A stretch of 5,236 nt of DNA from Cryomorphaceae bacterium (GCA_027485365.1 JAIXRD010000294.1:1-5236); one strand, 5' to 3'; shown: positions 1 to 5,236, counted from the stretch's first letter. Notes: a model not told the origin generated them from the sequence alone. Program-made: numbers and translations.

Positions 1-2151
1 CTGCGTTAGTACTTTGGATTTATGGATATCTGCAGGGCTGGCCTCGGTGAGCCATAGACACCAACGTTCCTCGTTATGTAGCAACTCACGTGCGCCAACA
101 ACTCTCTTTAAGTATTTTGCGGCAATGGTGTCAGCTTTCCGAATACTTGCAGCCTCTTCTGCAGAGATATCTGATATCGCACCACCATCATTTGGTTGGC
201 TGCCATAGAGTAAAGGTTGAGTTTTTGGACCTAATGGAGTTCTACGTGAGCTGATTAATACATTGGGTGCATCAACTAAATAGGGATTAATGTTGGTTGC
301 AGAAGTTTTTGTCGGTTCCGATTTAACTGACTCATAAGCCCATAGTGAGTAGCTGCTCGAAGATTCGCCTGAGGAAATCCCAACAATCACAACATGTACT
401 ATCGCTTGCCCAGCCGAATCATTACTCCATGAAAATGTCCTATGCGCAAAGTTTATGTGTACCCCACAATCAAAAATTGCTGGCCACATAATTGGAGGCT
501 GTTCGCCTTGAGAAATTGAATTAGTGGCGACGAATGCTGCTTTTGCATTCTTCCCAGAAATAGCCCGAGCGGCTTTCAAGAACCAGTTTGCAACATAATC
601 CAAATTTCCTGCTTTATCGATGTTTTTCCAAATTTCTAACGTTTCAGTCTTTTGCGATTCGGTCTGCAGTCTTGCCCCAATAAATGGCGGATTTCCAAGG
701 ATGTAGGTAAATTCATCGACTTCCAGCACATGAGACCAATCAGAGGTCAGGGAGTTCGCGTTTAAGATGTTTGCGGAGTCCTGGATGGGAAATCTGCTAG
801 GGGTCTCACCTGTAATTCTCTCTAGCTTTCTATTTTCTTGATGGTCCGTCAAAAACAGAGCAACGCGGGCTATCTGTGACGGCCACTCTTCAATTTCAAT
901 GCCGTAGAACTGATTTAGGCTAATAGATAAAGCTAGCGCGCCATCTAGTCCAATGTCTGATTCTTTTCCCTCCAAGTGCTGGAGCCTCACGGTAAGTTCT
1001 AACTCTAGCTGCCGAAGGTGTTTATAAGAAACCACTAAGAAATTTCCACCACCACAAGCGGGGTCAAATATCTTAATTTTAGCTAGGTCTAAGCGAAGCT
1101 TTTTAAGTTCCTTTTTACTATCCCACGAATCAGCCAATCTTTGCTGAAGTTCATCAAGAAATAATGGATAAATAATCTTATTTATGTTTTCTTCAGATGT
1201 GTAGTGCTCACCCAGTTCAGCCCGGGCTTCTTTACTCTTAATCATTTGGAATAGGGCACCAAAGATTGTCGGGTTGATTGTGGTCCAGTCATAGTTTGCA
1301 ACCTCTACCAGGGCCACACGCATCTTTCTGGTGAAGTCAATGACAGAAATCTTCTCCGCAAATATGCCACCATTAACATAAGGGAACGGCTTGAGCTCAT
1401 CACCAAGTATTTGGGGACGCTTTTCTATGGGAGTATTTAAGGCTTTAAATAGGCTATCGAGCTTTGTCCCAACATCACTTCCATCTTCTTTAGTTCCCAT
1501 GACCAACTTGAGAAATGTATTTTTTTGCCACATTCCCGTGTCATCACCGAAGAGAAGGAAAAGTATGCGGATAAGGAAAATGCTGGTTTCGTGTCCTTCG
1601 AATCCATGATCCTCAAGCTCTAAATAAAGATTTGCCATCAGCTTTGCAGCTACTTGGTCAACCGTAATTTCTTCCTCGGAGATACGGGTGCGATTACCCG
1701 AGATGATTGCTTCAAAGCGGTGAATGTTTTCGGGCAACTTGGAAAGTGGGAAGTTGTGCGTTCTATTCAGCGCAACATCAATGAGTCGGAAGTTGAGAAA
1801 GTCAGAGATTACGATTGTCTTAGGTCGATACCCTGGGGGAAGACTCAACCAATATCCACGAGCCTGGAGTTCTGCCTTATCTAGATTCTCTCCAGCAGAT
1901 TTATGTTCAATGAGGGCAACGTTTTTCCAGTAGACATCTATGTATTCCTGGTTGCCACTAATAGTGCTCTTAACTCGCTTTTCATATTCAATTCCAGCAA
2001 GCTCTTCATCATCTACACCGCAGAGCGAACGAAAGAAATCACTCCAGAATCCACGCGCATGCTGTTTCTCATCTGTGAGGCTCTTCCACTTATCTGCGAA
2101 TGCTGTAGCGGCACTCCTTGAAAGTTCAGGAGTCTTCAGTTCAGTTGCCAT
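1..2151 (-). CDS. MmeI-like type II (IIG/IIL) restriction-modification enzyme, partial (C-terminus beyond left edge)
   Basis: Single-chain enzyme predicted to methylate adenine-N6 in its target site and to cut DNA nearby, using SAM. The minus-strand frame is open without a stop for 717 codons from ATG at 2151 to base 1; MmeI itself is about 919 residues, so roughly 200 are missing. In order: PD-(D/E)XK nuclease motif D72-x9-E82-H-K84, the same spacing as in MmeI; a helical linker; motif X GEHYTSEENI at 314-323; motif I DPACGGGNF at 363-371; motif IV GNPPF at 486-490, the N6-adenine type; family blocks GNLDYVANWF (515-524) and AFVATNSISQ (539-548). From about 620 the target-recognition domain should begin, and it is cut by the edge. 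The start is supported by AGGG seven bases upstream. It lies 43 bp behind the DUF4268 gene, probably in one transcript. Stretches are AT-rich (15 G+C of 60 at 1141-1200), suggesting transfer. A methylase-only relative is unlikely because the nuclease residues are intact. Confidence 0.92.
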   Translation of the reverse strand, partial: MATELKTPELSRSAATAFADKWKSLTDEKQHARGFWSDFFRSLCGVDDEELAGIEYEKRVKSTISGNQEYIDVYWKNVALIEHKSAGENLDKAELQARGYWLSLPPGYRPKTIVISDFLNFRLIDVALNRTHNFPLSKLPENIHRFEAIISGNRTRISEEEITVDQVAAKLMANLYLELEDHGFEGHETSIFLIRILFLLFGDDTGMWQKNTFLKLVMGTKEDGSDVGTKLDSLFKALNTPIEKRPQILGDELKPFPYVNGGIFAEKISVIDFTRKMRVALVEVANYDWTTINPTIFGALFQMIKSKEARAELGEHYTSEENINKIIYPLFLDELQQRLADSWDSKKELKKLRLDLAKIKIFDPACGGGNFLVVSYKHLRQLELELTVRLQHLEGKESDIGLDGALALSISLNQFYGIEIEEWPSQIARVALFLTDHQENRKLERITGETPSRFPIQDSANILNANSLTSDWSHVLEVDEFTYILGNPPFIGARLQTESQKTETLEIWKNIDKAGNLDYVANWFLKAARAISGKNAKAAFVATNSISQGEQPPIMWPAIFDCGVHINFAHRTFSWSNDSAGQAIVHVVIVGISSGESSSSYSLWAYESVKSEPTKTSATNINPYLVDAPNVLISSRRTPLGPKTQPLLYGSQPNDGGAISDISAEEAASIRKADTIAAKYLKRVVGARELLHNEERWCLWLTEASPADIHKSKVLTQ

Positions 2152-2158
2152 GAGCTGA

Positions 2159-2162
2159 CCCT
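2159..2162 (-). promoter_or_regulatory. Shine-Dalgarno AGGG for the MmeI-like gene
   Basis: On the minus strand AGGG lies seven bases before the ATG at 2151, which supports that start. It sits in the 43-bp gap behind the DUF4268 stop, where no terminator-like hairpin is visible, consistent with read-through from the upstream gene. Confidence 0.6.
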
Positions 2163-2194
2163 AAATGCTTAAGTCCGTTGAGTCGAGTATTTGC

Positions 2195-3184
2195 TTACTC
2201 ATTTACAACTAGTCGGATTCGATCAAAATACTTTCGCGCCACATCAGCCATCCTGGCAGCCACATTCGCCAACTCTCGGAATTGCGCTTCGGTCGGCTCA
2301 GTGCGATAGCCGAAATTAGGAAGTGTAATTTCAATTATCCCTGTGTCTTGATTGCGCCAGGCCAGCTCGTAAGGGCTTAACGCGGTGGTGATTTCTTCCT
2401 TATATTTTTCGTACACCTCGAACACGGCTGTGTTGTACTCCGGATCATTTCCCTTGTGAATCCAAATTTGGACTTTTGTGTAATCTTTAGAAGAGTTGAT
2501 GCACAGTTGGATTCCGGTAAATCCAAGCCCGCTGGCTTTCCAAAAATTCTTACTTGGAGTTACATTTTGAAATACTCCGGTTGATTCTCTCAAATACGGC
2601 AATGCCATTTCGTGGAAGTTGTAGATGAGGGCTGAGGCCTCCGACTTTGAATTTTCGCTTTGGATCTCTTGGATAGCACCACGCCATTCGTCTGGACCAG
2701 CAACTAGTTTAAAGTTCGGGAAGACTTTATTTGCGCCAGCGGCACTTAGTACATCTATCTGGATTAGAAAGAACTTAATTCCATGGTCATAAGCAGATGC
2801 GGCGGCATTCAAGTAGTTTGCAACATTCACAAACTCTGACCTGTGGGACTCTGCGACAATCACAACCGTGGACACCTCTAAGCCAACCGCATATGCGAGA
2901 GATCTGGTTAGGTGATCATGGTCCAAAGCGTTGAATTGATTTTCTATCGCGATCTTTGTTCCATCGCTTAGAGTTACAAGGATGTCTAAGCGACGACCAA
3001 CACCGGGAATGAGTACTTCAGTTTGAATTGTTGTATCTGCGCCAATATCTTCAACTTCAAACCCACATTCTTGAAAAAGGTGGTTTAGTGGCTCGGGTGC
3101 TGCCATCCATGGCGTGAAGTCTTGGTCCTCTTTTTTCCACACAGAACGGATATCGACTTCTGTCAGAAAACTAATTTCACTCAT
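2195..3184 (-). CDS. DUF4268 domain protein with PD-(D/E)XK-like nuclease core
   Basis: 329 residues, predicted cytoplasmic. The N-terminal half matches the DUF4268 family layout as I know it: a W-x8-FTPWM element at 16-27, then a restriction-endonuclease-like core with D67 (RRLDILV), E81-N-Q83 and the following DHDHL at 88-92. D67-x13-E81-x-Q83 is the PD-(D/E)XK pattern with glutamine in place of lysine, which is usual in this family. Strand-like VVIVAE (107-112) and FFLIQID (138-144) and the FKLVAGPDEW block (158-167) follow. The part from about 205 to the end is the C-terminal DUF4268 region, starting near FWKASGLGF (214-222). The ATG at 3184 has AGGA seven bases upstream (3192-3195). The gene lies between the acidic 101-residue gene (50 bp upstream) and the MmeI-like gene (43 bp downstream), same strand. 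Whether it cuts DNA is unknown; a role in restriction or defence is inferred from fold and neighbourhood. Confidence 0.85.
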   Translation of the reverse strand: MSEISFLTEVDIRSVWKKEDQDFTPWMAAPEPLNHLFQECGFEVEDIGADTTIQTEVLIPGVGRRLDILVTLSDGTKIAIENQFNALDHDHLTRSLAYAVGLEVSTVVIVAESHRSEFVNVANYLNAAASAYDHGIKFFLIQIDVLSAAGANKVFPNFKLVAGPDEWRGAIQEIQSENSKSEASALIYNFHEMALPYLRESTGVFQNVTPSKNFWKASGLGFTGIQLCINSSKDYTKVQIWIHKGNDPEYNTAVFEVYEKYKEEITTALSPYELAWRNQDTGIIEITLPNFGYRTEPTEAQFRELANVAARMADVARKYFDRIRLVVNE

Positions 3185-3234
3185 GCGTCAATCCTAGTTG
3201 GATAATTTTTAGAGGTAAAGACAAAAAGCGTTAG

Positions 3235-3540
3235 CTAGCTCAGCCAGCTCCAGAATTCATTTGGAATTTCCTTATTGGTGAGGAGATCCTGAAACTCTTG
3301 TCCTCTGCCAATGGCCGATATCTGTTTGAGGTTTTCTAAGATCGGTGTTGCAGAGTCAAGGCCAAATCTCTGGGCGATCTTTGGGAACTCTTCTGGCTCG
3401 ACTGTGTGGTTGAACTCGTAATCACCCTCGTTCTCATCGCGAGCGAAGTACTCGAATTGCAATCGGAGCTTGCCCTCAGAAGTCAGGGATGCGTAGAGGA
3501 TTGGATCGCCGTCATCTCCTACGATCGTAATGTTTGTCAT
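3235..3540 (-). CDS. Acidic hypothetical protein, 101 residues, first gene of the restriction operon
   Basis: Not recognised. It has no signal peptide and no membrane segment, so it is probably cytoplasmic. By hand count it has 19 Asp/Glu against 8 Lys/Arg, a strongly negative charge concentrated in residues 9-51 (for example GDDGD at 8-12 and DENEGDYE at 35-42). The start of the chain reads like short beta strands (ITIVGDD, PILYASL, LRLQFEYF); from about 50 it looks helical (PEEFPKIAQRF, PILENLKQI, GQEFQDLL), ending in an aromatic FWSWLS. The ATG at 3540 has a strong GAGGTGAT ribosome site just upstream, so start and gene are well supported. It is the first of three co-directional genes, 50 bp ahead of the DUF4268 gene with no evident terminator between, so co-transcription is likely. 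A DNA-mimic, immunity or control role is possible but is inference from charge and position only; it may equally be an unrelated conserved protein. Confidence 0.75.
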   Translation of the reverse strand: MTNITIVGDDGDPILYASLTSEGKLRLQFEYFARDENEGDYEFNHTVEPEEFPKIAQRFGLDSATPILENLKQISAIGRGQEFQDLLTNKEIPNEFWSWLS

Positions 3541-3544
3541 GTAA

Positions 3545-3550
3545 TCACCT
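3545..3550 (-). promoter_or_regulatory. Strong Shine-Dalgarno AGGTGA for the acidic 101-residue gene
   Basis: The minus strand reads GAGGTGAT ending four bases before the ATG at 3540, close to a perfect match to the 16S rRNA 3' end. Its AGG part also lies in the right-hand arm of a CCUCA-AAA-UGAGG hairpin in the transcript, so the site could be partly masked. Confidence 0.65.
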
Positions 3551-3599
3551 CATTTTGAGGATACATCGAATGTGCGACAAAAGGGTTGCTTGGCTGAGC

Positions 3600-3605
3600 A
3601 AGGGA
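3600..3605 (+). promoter_or_regulatory. Shine-Dalgarno AAGGGA for the DUF2087 gene
   Basis: AAGGGA lies nine bases before the ATG at 3615 and supports that start. Its first two bases belong to the AGCAA arm of a short inverted repeat (3586-3601). Confidence 0.55.
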
Positions 3606-3614
3606 TATTCTTAG

Positions 3615-3872
3615 ATGGTGACCGAGCAGATAGAACAGTTCTTCCGCCCTGATGGCACTCTGATCTCTATTCCCGCCAAGTCGGGCAAGAGGATCGCGGT
3701 CCTTGAGCACATAGCGTCTGAGCTATCCCCCGGTACTAAGTATCCCGAGAAAGAACTCAACTCGGTCATCGCTAAGTATCACGATGACACAGCTGCTATC
3801 AGGCGTTACATGATTGAGTACGGGATATTAGATCGAGATAATGAAAGTGTTTATTGGCTTCGCTTAGAGTGA
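3615..3872 (+). CDS. DUF2087 domain protein (small, winged-helix-like, possible regulator)
   Basis: 85 residues, one domain filling the chain, cytoplasmic. The pattern is that of DUF2087 as I know it: FFRPDGTLISIPAKSGKR (9-26), a helix VLEHIASEL (29-37), the TKYPEKELNSVIAKYHDD block (41-58), then AAIRRYMIEYGILDRD (60-75) and a terminal YW. The aIRRymie-GilDR element is the family hallmark. DUF2087 occurs alone or attached to helix-turn-helix regulators; a DNA-binding role is plausible but not shown. The ATG has AAGGGA nine bases upstream. It is divergent from the restriction operon across 74 bp, a typical place for a regulator gene, and convergent with the mycoredoxin gene, overlapping it by 9 bp at the stops (TGA at 3870-3872). 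Local G+C is high (34 of 60 at 3661-3720), unlike the MmeI-like gene, so it may belong to the host backbone rather than to the restriction unit. Confidence 0.85.
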   Translation: MVTEQIEQFFRPDGTLISIPAKSGKRIAVLEHIASELSPGTKYPEKELNSVIAKYHDDTAAIRRYMIEYGILDRDNESVYWLRLE

Positions 3873-4103
3873 GGCTAGTTTCTCGACGACTTCTTTTGCA
3901 GATGGATTAGTCATCGCAGTTCCATCTGAGAAGACCAGCGTCGGCACGGTGCGATTGCCACCATTTACCTTCTCGACAATCTCTGCCGTGCCCGTAACCT
4001 CTTCGATATTGATCTCTTCGAATGTAACTCCGAGATCAGCCAATTGAGATTTCAGGCGCTTGCAATAGCCGCACCAGGTGGTTGAGTACATAACGAAGGA
4101 CAT
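3864..4103 (-). CDS. mrx1: Mycoredoxin / glutaredoxin-like CGYC protein
   Basis: 79 residues, a complete single thioredoxin-fold domain in the cytoplasm. In actinobacteria, mycoredoxin reduces mixed disulfides between mycothiol and proteins, using electrons from mycothiol and mycothiol disulfide reductase. Seen here: strand FVMYSTTW, active site C11-G-Y-C14 followed by KRLK, the INIEEV strand (31-36), the VNGGNRTVPT block (46-55) with cis-proline P54 and the preceding T52-V53, and the TNPSAKEVVEKL C-terminal helix (65-76). TTWCGYCKRLK and NGGNRTVPT match the Mycobacterium tuberculosis Mrx1 (Rv3198A) pattern very closely, so the symbol is given by homology. The ribosome site is weak (AGG eight bases before ATG); a -10-like TATAGG just upstream suggests a near-leaderless start. 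The stop (TAA, 3864-3866) lies inside the end of the convergent DUF2087 gene, so the 3' ends overlap by 9 bp without room for a terminator. Confidence 0.93.
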   Translation of the reverse strand: MSFVMYSTTWCGYCKRLKSQLADLGVTFEEINIEEVTGTAEIVEKVNGGNRTVPTLVFSDGTAMTNPSAKEVVEKLASL

Positions 4104-4111
4104 GGGTTAAG

Positions 4112-4140
4112 CCTATAGGAGTCAGTCTCTTTGGTGAAAA
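4112..4140 (-). promoter_or_regulatory. Candidate sigma-70-type promoter of the mycoredoxin gene
   Basis: On the minus strand TTTTCA (4135-4140, 4 of 6 to TTGACA) is separated by 17 bases from TATAGG (4112-4117, 4 of 6 to TATAAT). The -10 box ends eight bases before the ATG at 4103, so transcription would begin at or within a base or two of the start codon. That fits the weak ribosome site and the leaderless genes common in actinobacteria. Matches are modest, so it is tentative. Confidence 0.35.
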
Positions 4141-4191
4141 GAAAAACAACGGATGTAGATCTTTAAGGCTTACAGCTTTGCTGGACGAGTT

Positions 4192-4359
4192 TTACTTGCT
4201 TGTGAGTAGAGTTCCGATCATTCCGCCAAAGAAACCACACCAGATGTAGCTCTTCATTCCCCAGATCCATTCTGCTTCTGTGCCGAAGATAAGTGCACCA
4301 AACGCCCAGCCAAGCGCCAGGCAAAACATGCGGATTCCAATAATCTGACTAGTGCTCAT
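4192..4359 (-). CDS. Small two-helix membrane protein, 55 residues, unknown function
   Basis: Not recognised as a named family. The frame runs from ATG at 4359 to TAA at 4192-4194. Two hydrophobic segments are clear: about residues 6-26 (IIGIRMFCLALGWAFGALIFG) split from about 37-53 (SYIWCGFFGGMIGTLL region) by a short loop TEAEWIWGMK. Both helices carry GxxxG spacing (G17/G21, G42/G46, G45/G49), a pattern often used for helix packing. The ribosome site GAGAGG (4369-4374) lies nine bases before the ATG. It begins 37 bp after the stop of the Septum_form gene on the same strand, so the two may be co-transcribed; 88 bp separate it from the downstream mycoredoxin gene, which appears to have its own promoter. 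Good start signal, coherent membrane composition and clean fit between neighbours support a real gene; an inner-membrane location is inferred. Confidence 0.65.
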   Translation of the reverse strand: MSTSQIIGIRMFCLALGWAFGALIFGTEAEWIWGMKSYIWCGFFGGMIGTLLTSK

Positions 4360-4396
4360 TCTTTAGCGCCTCTCTTAATTAGCTGGGAAAATTAAC

Positions 4397-4855
4397 TTAG
4401 ACATTAACGCCAGTGTAAATGCGTAGACCTTTCCAAGATATGTATTTGCCTGATTTGTTGAGTGCCATCGCATCACAACGAAGCCAACGTTCGCCTTTTG
4501 CCCAACCGGCTGGATCTGGTGTGTACCAGGCCCAAAAGGTGAAGAATGGATTTGAAATCAGACCATCGGTACCCCATGCTCGACACAGAGACTCGGCAAG
4601 ATTCAGTGCTTCTTCATCGGGCATTTCAGAAGGTTTTGTTTTAAGCGGCCATTTGGTAACAAGATAAGTCTCAGCGTTATGAGTGCCTGAGCAACTCACT
4701 GGGTTCTTGCGTGCATAAGGAGCATCCACATCTGCTGCTGTGTACATAAAGCACTGACCCGCTTTTGGTTTCACCGTGTAGGCAGCATTAGCGGGTGCGA
4801 CAATAGTCGTTCCAACAAGAGTTGAGATAAGCACTGTGATCAAATAACGCTTCAT
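4397..4855 (-). CDS. Secreted Septum_form (septum formation) family protein
   Basis: 152 residues, predicted to be exported. A Sec signal peptide covers about residues 1-24: MKR, a hydrophobic core (YLITVLISTLVGTTIVA) and an A22-N-A24 cleavage site before A25. The mature part shows the Septum_form pattern: AGQCF (32-36), VSCSGTHNAETYLVTKWP (53-70, equivalent to the family's V-x-C-S-x-P-H-x-A-E-V), a helix with C91 (ESLCRAW), FFTFWAWYTPDPAGWAKGERW (104-124) and LRCDAM with C127. Four cysteines (35, 55, 91, 127) suggest two disulfides, as expected outside the membrane. The family is mainly actinobacterial; its name comes from a proposed septum role, but molecular function is poorly known. The ATG at 4855 has AGGGG five bases upstream. 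No lipobox is seen, so it is probably free or wall-associated rather than a lipoprotein. The small membrane protein gene follows after 37 bp. Confidence 0.85.
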   Translation of the reverse strand: MKRYLITVLISTLVGTTIVAPANAAYTVKPKAGQCFMYTAADVDAPYARKNPVSCSGTHNAETYLVTKWPLKTKPSEMPDEEALNLAESLCRAWGTDGLISNPFFTFWAWYTPDPAGWAKGERWLRCDAMALNKSGKYISWKGLRIYTGVNV

Positions 4856-4961
4856 GGTCTCCCCTGATGATTAGACATGCTGATTGTTCACCCTTGCCTG
4901 CGCTAAGTCGTGTAGGTGAATGGTCAAAAAAGATAGGTTCTCAAGGATTGGCTTAAGTCCA

Positions 4962-5236
4962 CTAGAGATACCTCGCAGCAGCTTCTGTCATGCCTCGCCG
5001 CATATACATAAAGACCTCTTCTTCATCAACAGGCTCATATCTAAGTTTCGCCAAATAATTGATGCAATCTTCATTGCCAAGTTCCCGACCTTGGTAGAGC
5101 CACGTTCTCAAGTCGTAATGCAATCTGATCGCTACTTCATCACTACACTCTCCGGCGGCCCGATCGTATTCTCTGGCTAGTAACACGTTCTCCCAAATGA
5201 CAGATTGAACAAGTGGACTGCGATGCGCCACAACAA
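4962..5236 (-). CDS. Hypothetical protein, partial (5' end beyond right edge)
   Basis: Not recognised. The minus-strand frame is open from the right edge to TAG at 4962-4964. A possible GTG start lies at 5231 (89 residues from there), but the codon before it is also open and only five more bases are visible, so neither a ribosome site nor an upstream stop can be seen; the true start may lie outside. The visible chain is soluble, acidic and probably mostly helical: SPLVQSVIWENVLLAREYDRA split, SDEVAIRLHYDLRTWLYQGRE region (about 30-50), NEDCINYLAKLRYE (53-66), DEEEVFMYMRRGMTEAAARYL at the end. No signal peptide or membrane segment is evident. It is followed by a 106-bp gap and then the Septum_form gene on the same strand. 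The opposite-strand frame here is judged a shadow. Function cannot be given. Confidence 0.6.
   Translation of the reverse strand, partial: VVAHRSPLVQSVIWENVLLAREYDRAAGECSDEVAIRLHYDLRTWLYQGRELGNEDCINYLAKLRYEPVDEEEVFMYMRRGMTEAAARYL

Larger units (their letters stand above)
3541..3614. promoter_or_regulatory. Divergent intergenic region between restriction operon and DUF2087 gene
   Basis: These 74 bp must hold the starts of transcription for both the minus-strand three-gene unit and the plus-strand DUF2087 gene, unless promoters lie inside the genes. No good -35/-10 pair was found in either direction. Two short inverted repeats are present: CCTCA/TGAGG at 3548-3552 and 3556-3560 (3-base loop) and TTGCT/AGCAA at 3586-3590 and 3597-3601 (6-base loop). 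Each touches the ribosome site of the gene on its side. They could be operators or RNA hairpins, but with 5-bp arms they may be chance. Confidence 0.4.

Noticed and set aside
1391..2158. Several plus-strand open frames of about 70-76 codons (1391-1609, 1654-1884, 1724-1933, 1903-2121, 1940-2158) and one at 14-208
   Set aside because: All lie opposite the MmeI-like coding sequence, overlap one another, and show no family-like pattern; the minus-strand frame carries clear enzyme motifs throughout.
3185..3234. Separate promoter for the DUF4268 gene in the 50-bp gap
   Set aside because: No -35/-10 pair with acceptable spacing; expression from the upstream gene's promoter is simpler.
4108..4172. 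Inverted repeat TAAGCCT (4108-4114) and AGGCTTA (4166-4172)
   Set aside because: Seven-bp arms 51 bases apart with no other symmetry; likely chance.
4173..4183. Hairpin CAGC-TTT-GCTG downstream of the small membrane protein gene as a terminator
   Set aside because: The stem is only 4 bp and no T run follows on the minus strand.
4419..4667. Plus-strand frame of 82 codons
   Set aside because: It is opposite the Septum_form gene, whose signal peptide, cysteines and family motifs are clear.
4925..4961. Run of six T on the minus strand (4926-4931) after the right-edge gene as an intrinsic terminator
   Set aside because: No stable GC-rich stem could be drawn just before the T run.
4920..5180. 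Plus-strand frame of 86 codons with AGGTGA directly before its ATG
   Set aside because: The ribosome-like site is only two or three bases from the ATG, and the minus-strand frame over the same bases gives a more protein-like soluble, acidic sequence open to the edge. Not fully excluded.
1..5236. CRISPR array, tRNA or rRNA genes, insertion sequence ends, attachment sites
   Set aside because: No regularly spaced repeats, cloverleaf-like segments, transposase or integrase reading frames, or flanking repeats were seen by eye.

Overview
The window looks like chromosomal DNA of an actinobacterium with moderate G+C. Two genes point there: a mycoredoxin-type CGYC glutaredoxin (3864-4103, minus) and a secreted protein with the cysteine/tryptophan pattern of the actinobacterial septum-formation (Septum_form) family (4397-4855, minus). 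Both families are typical of actinobacteria, but base composition is well below that of classical high-GC members. A freshwater acI/Nanopelagicales-like lineage would fit; that placement is inference.

Left part (1-3540), all on the minus strand, probably one operon read right to left. First is a strongly acidic 101-residue protein of unknown function (3235-3540). After 50 bp comes a DUF4268 protein with a PD-(D/E)XK-like nuclease core (2195-3184). After 43 bp comes a large MmeI-like single-chain restriction-modification enzyme (2151 to the left edge). The last gene is open through all 717 codons in the window and loses its C-terminus at the edge. It carries an N-terminal D-x9-E-x-K nuclease motif, a motif X, a SAM-binding motif I (DPACGGGNF) and a GNPPF adenine-methylase motif IV. 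It therefore looks like a complete cutting-plus-methylating enzyme, apart from the part of the target-recognition and C-terminal region that lies outside.

Middle (3541-3872). A 74-bp divergent intergenic region separates that operon from a small plus-strand DUF2087 gene (3615-3872), whose fold family is often linked to transcription regulators. Its stop overlaps the stop of the convergent mycoredoxin gene by 9 bp.

Right part (3864-5236), all genes on the minus strand: an unidentified protein cut by the right edge (4962-5236), the secreted Septum_form protein, a 55-residue two-helix membrane protein (4192-4359), and the mycoredoxin, which may have its own near-leaderless promoter. These look like ordinary housekeeping or envelope genes.

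The most interesting possibility is that the acidic protein, the DUF4268 protein and the MmeI-like enzyme form one defence module, with the DUF2087 protein as a divergent regulator. The gene order and spacing are seen directly; the functional link is inference. No RNA genes, CRISPR arrays, insertion sequences or convincing intrinsic terminators were found, and there is no gene-free stretch longer than 300 bp.
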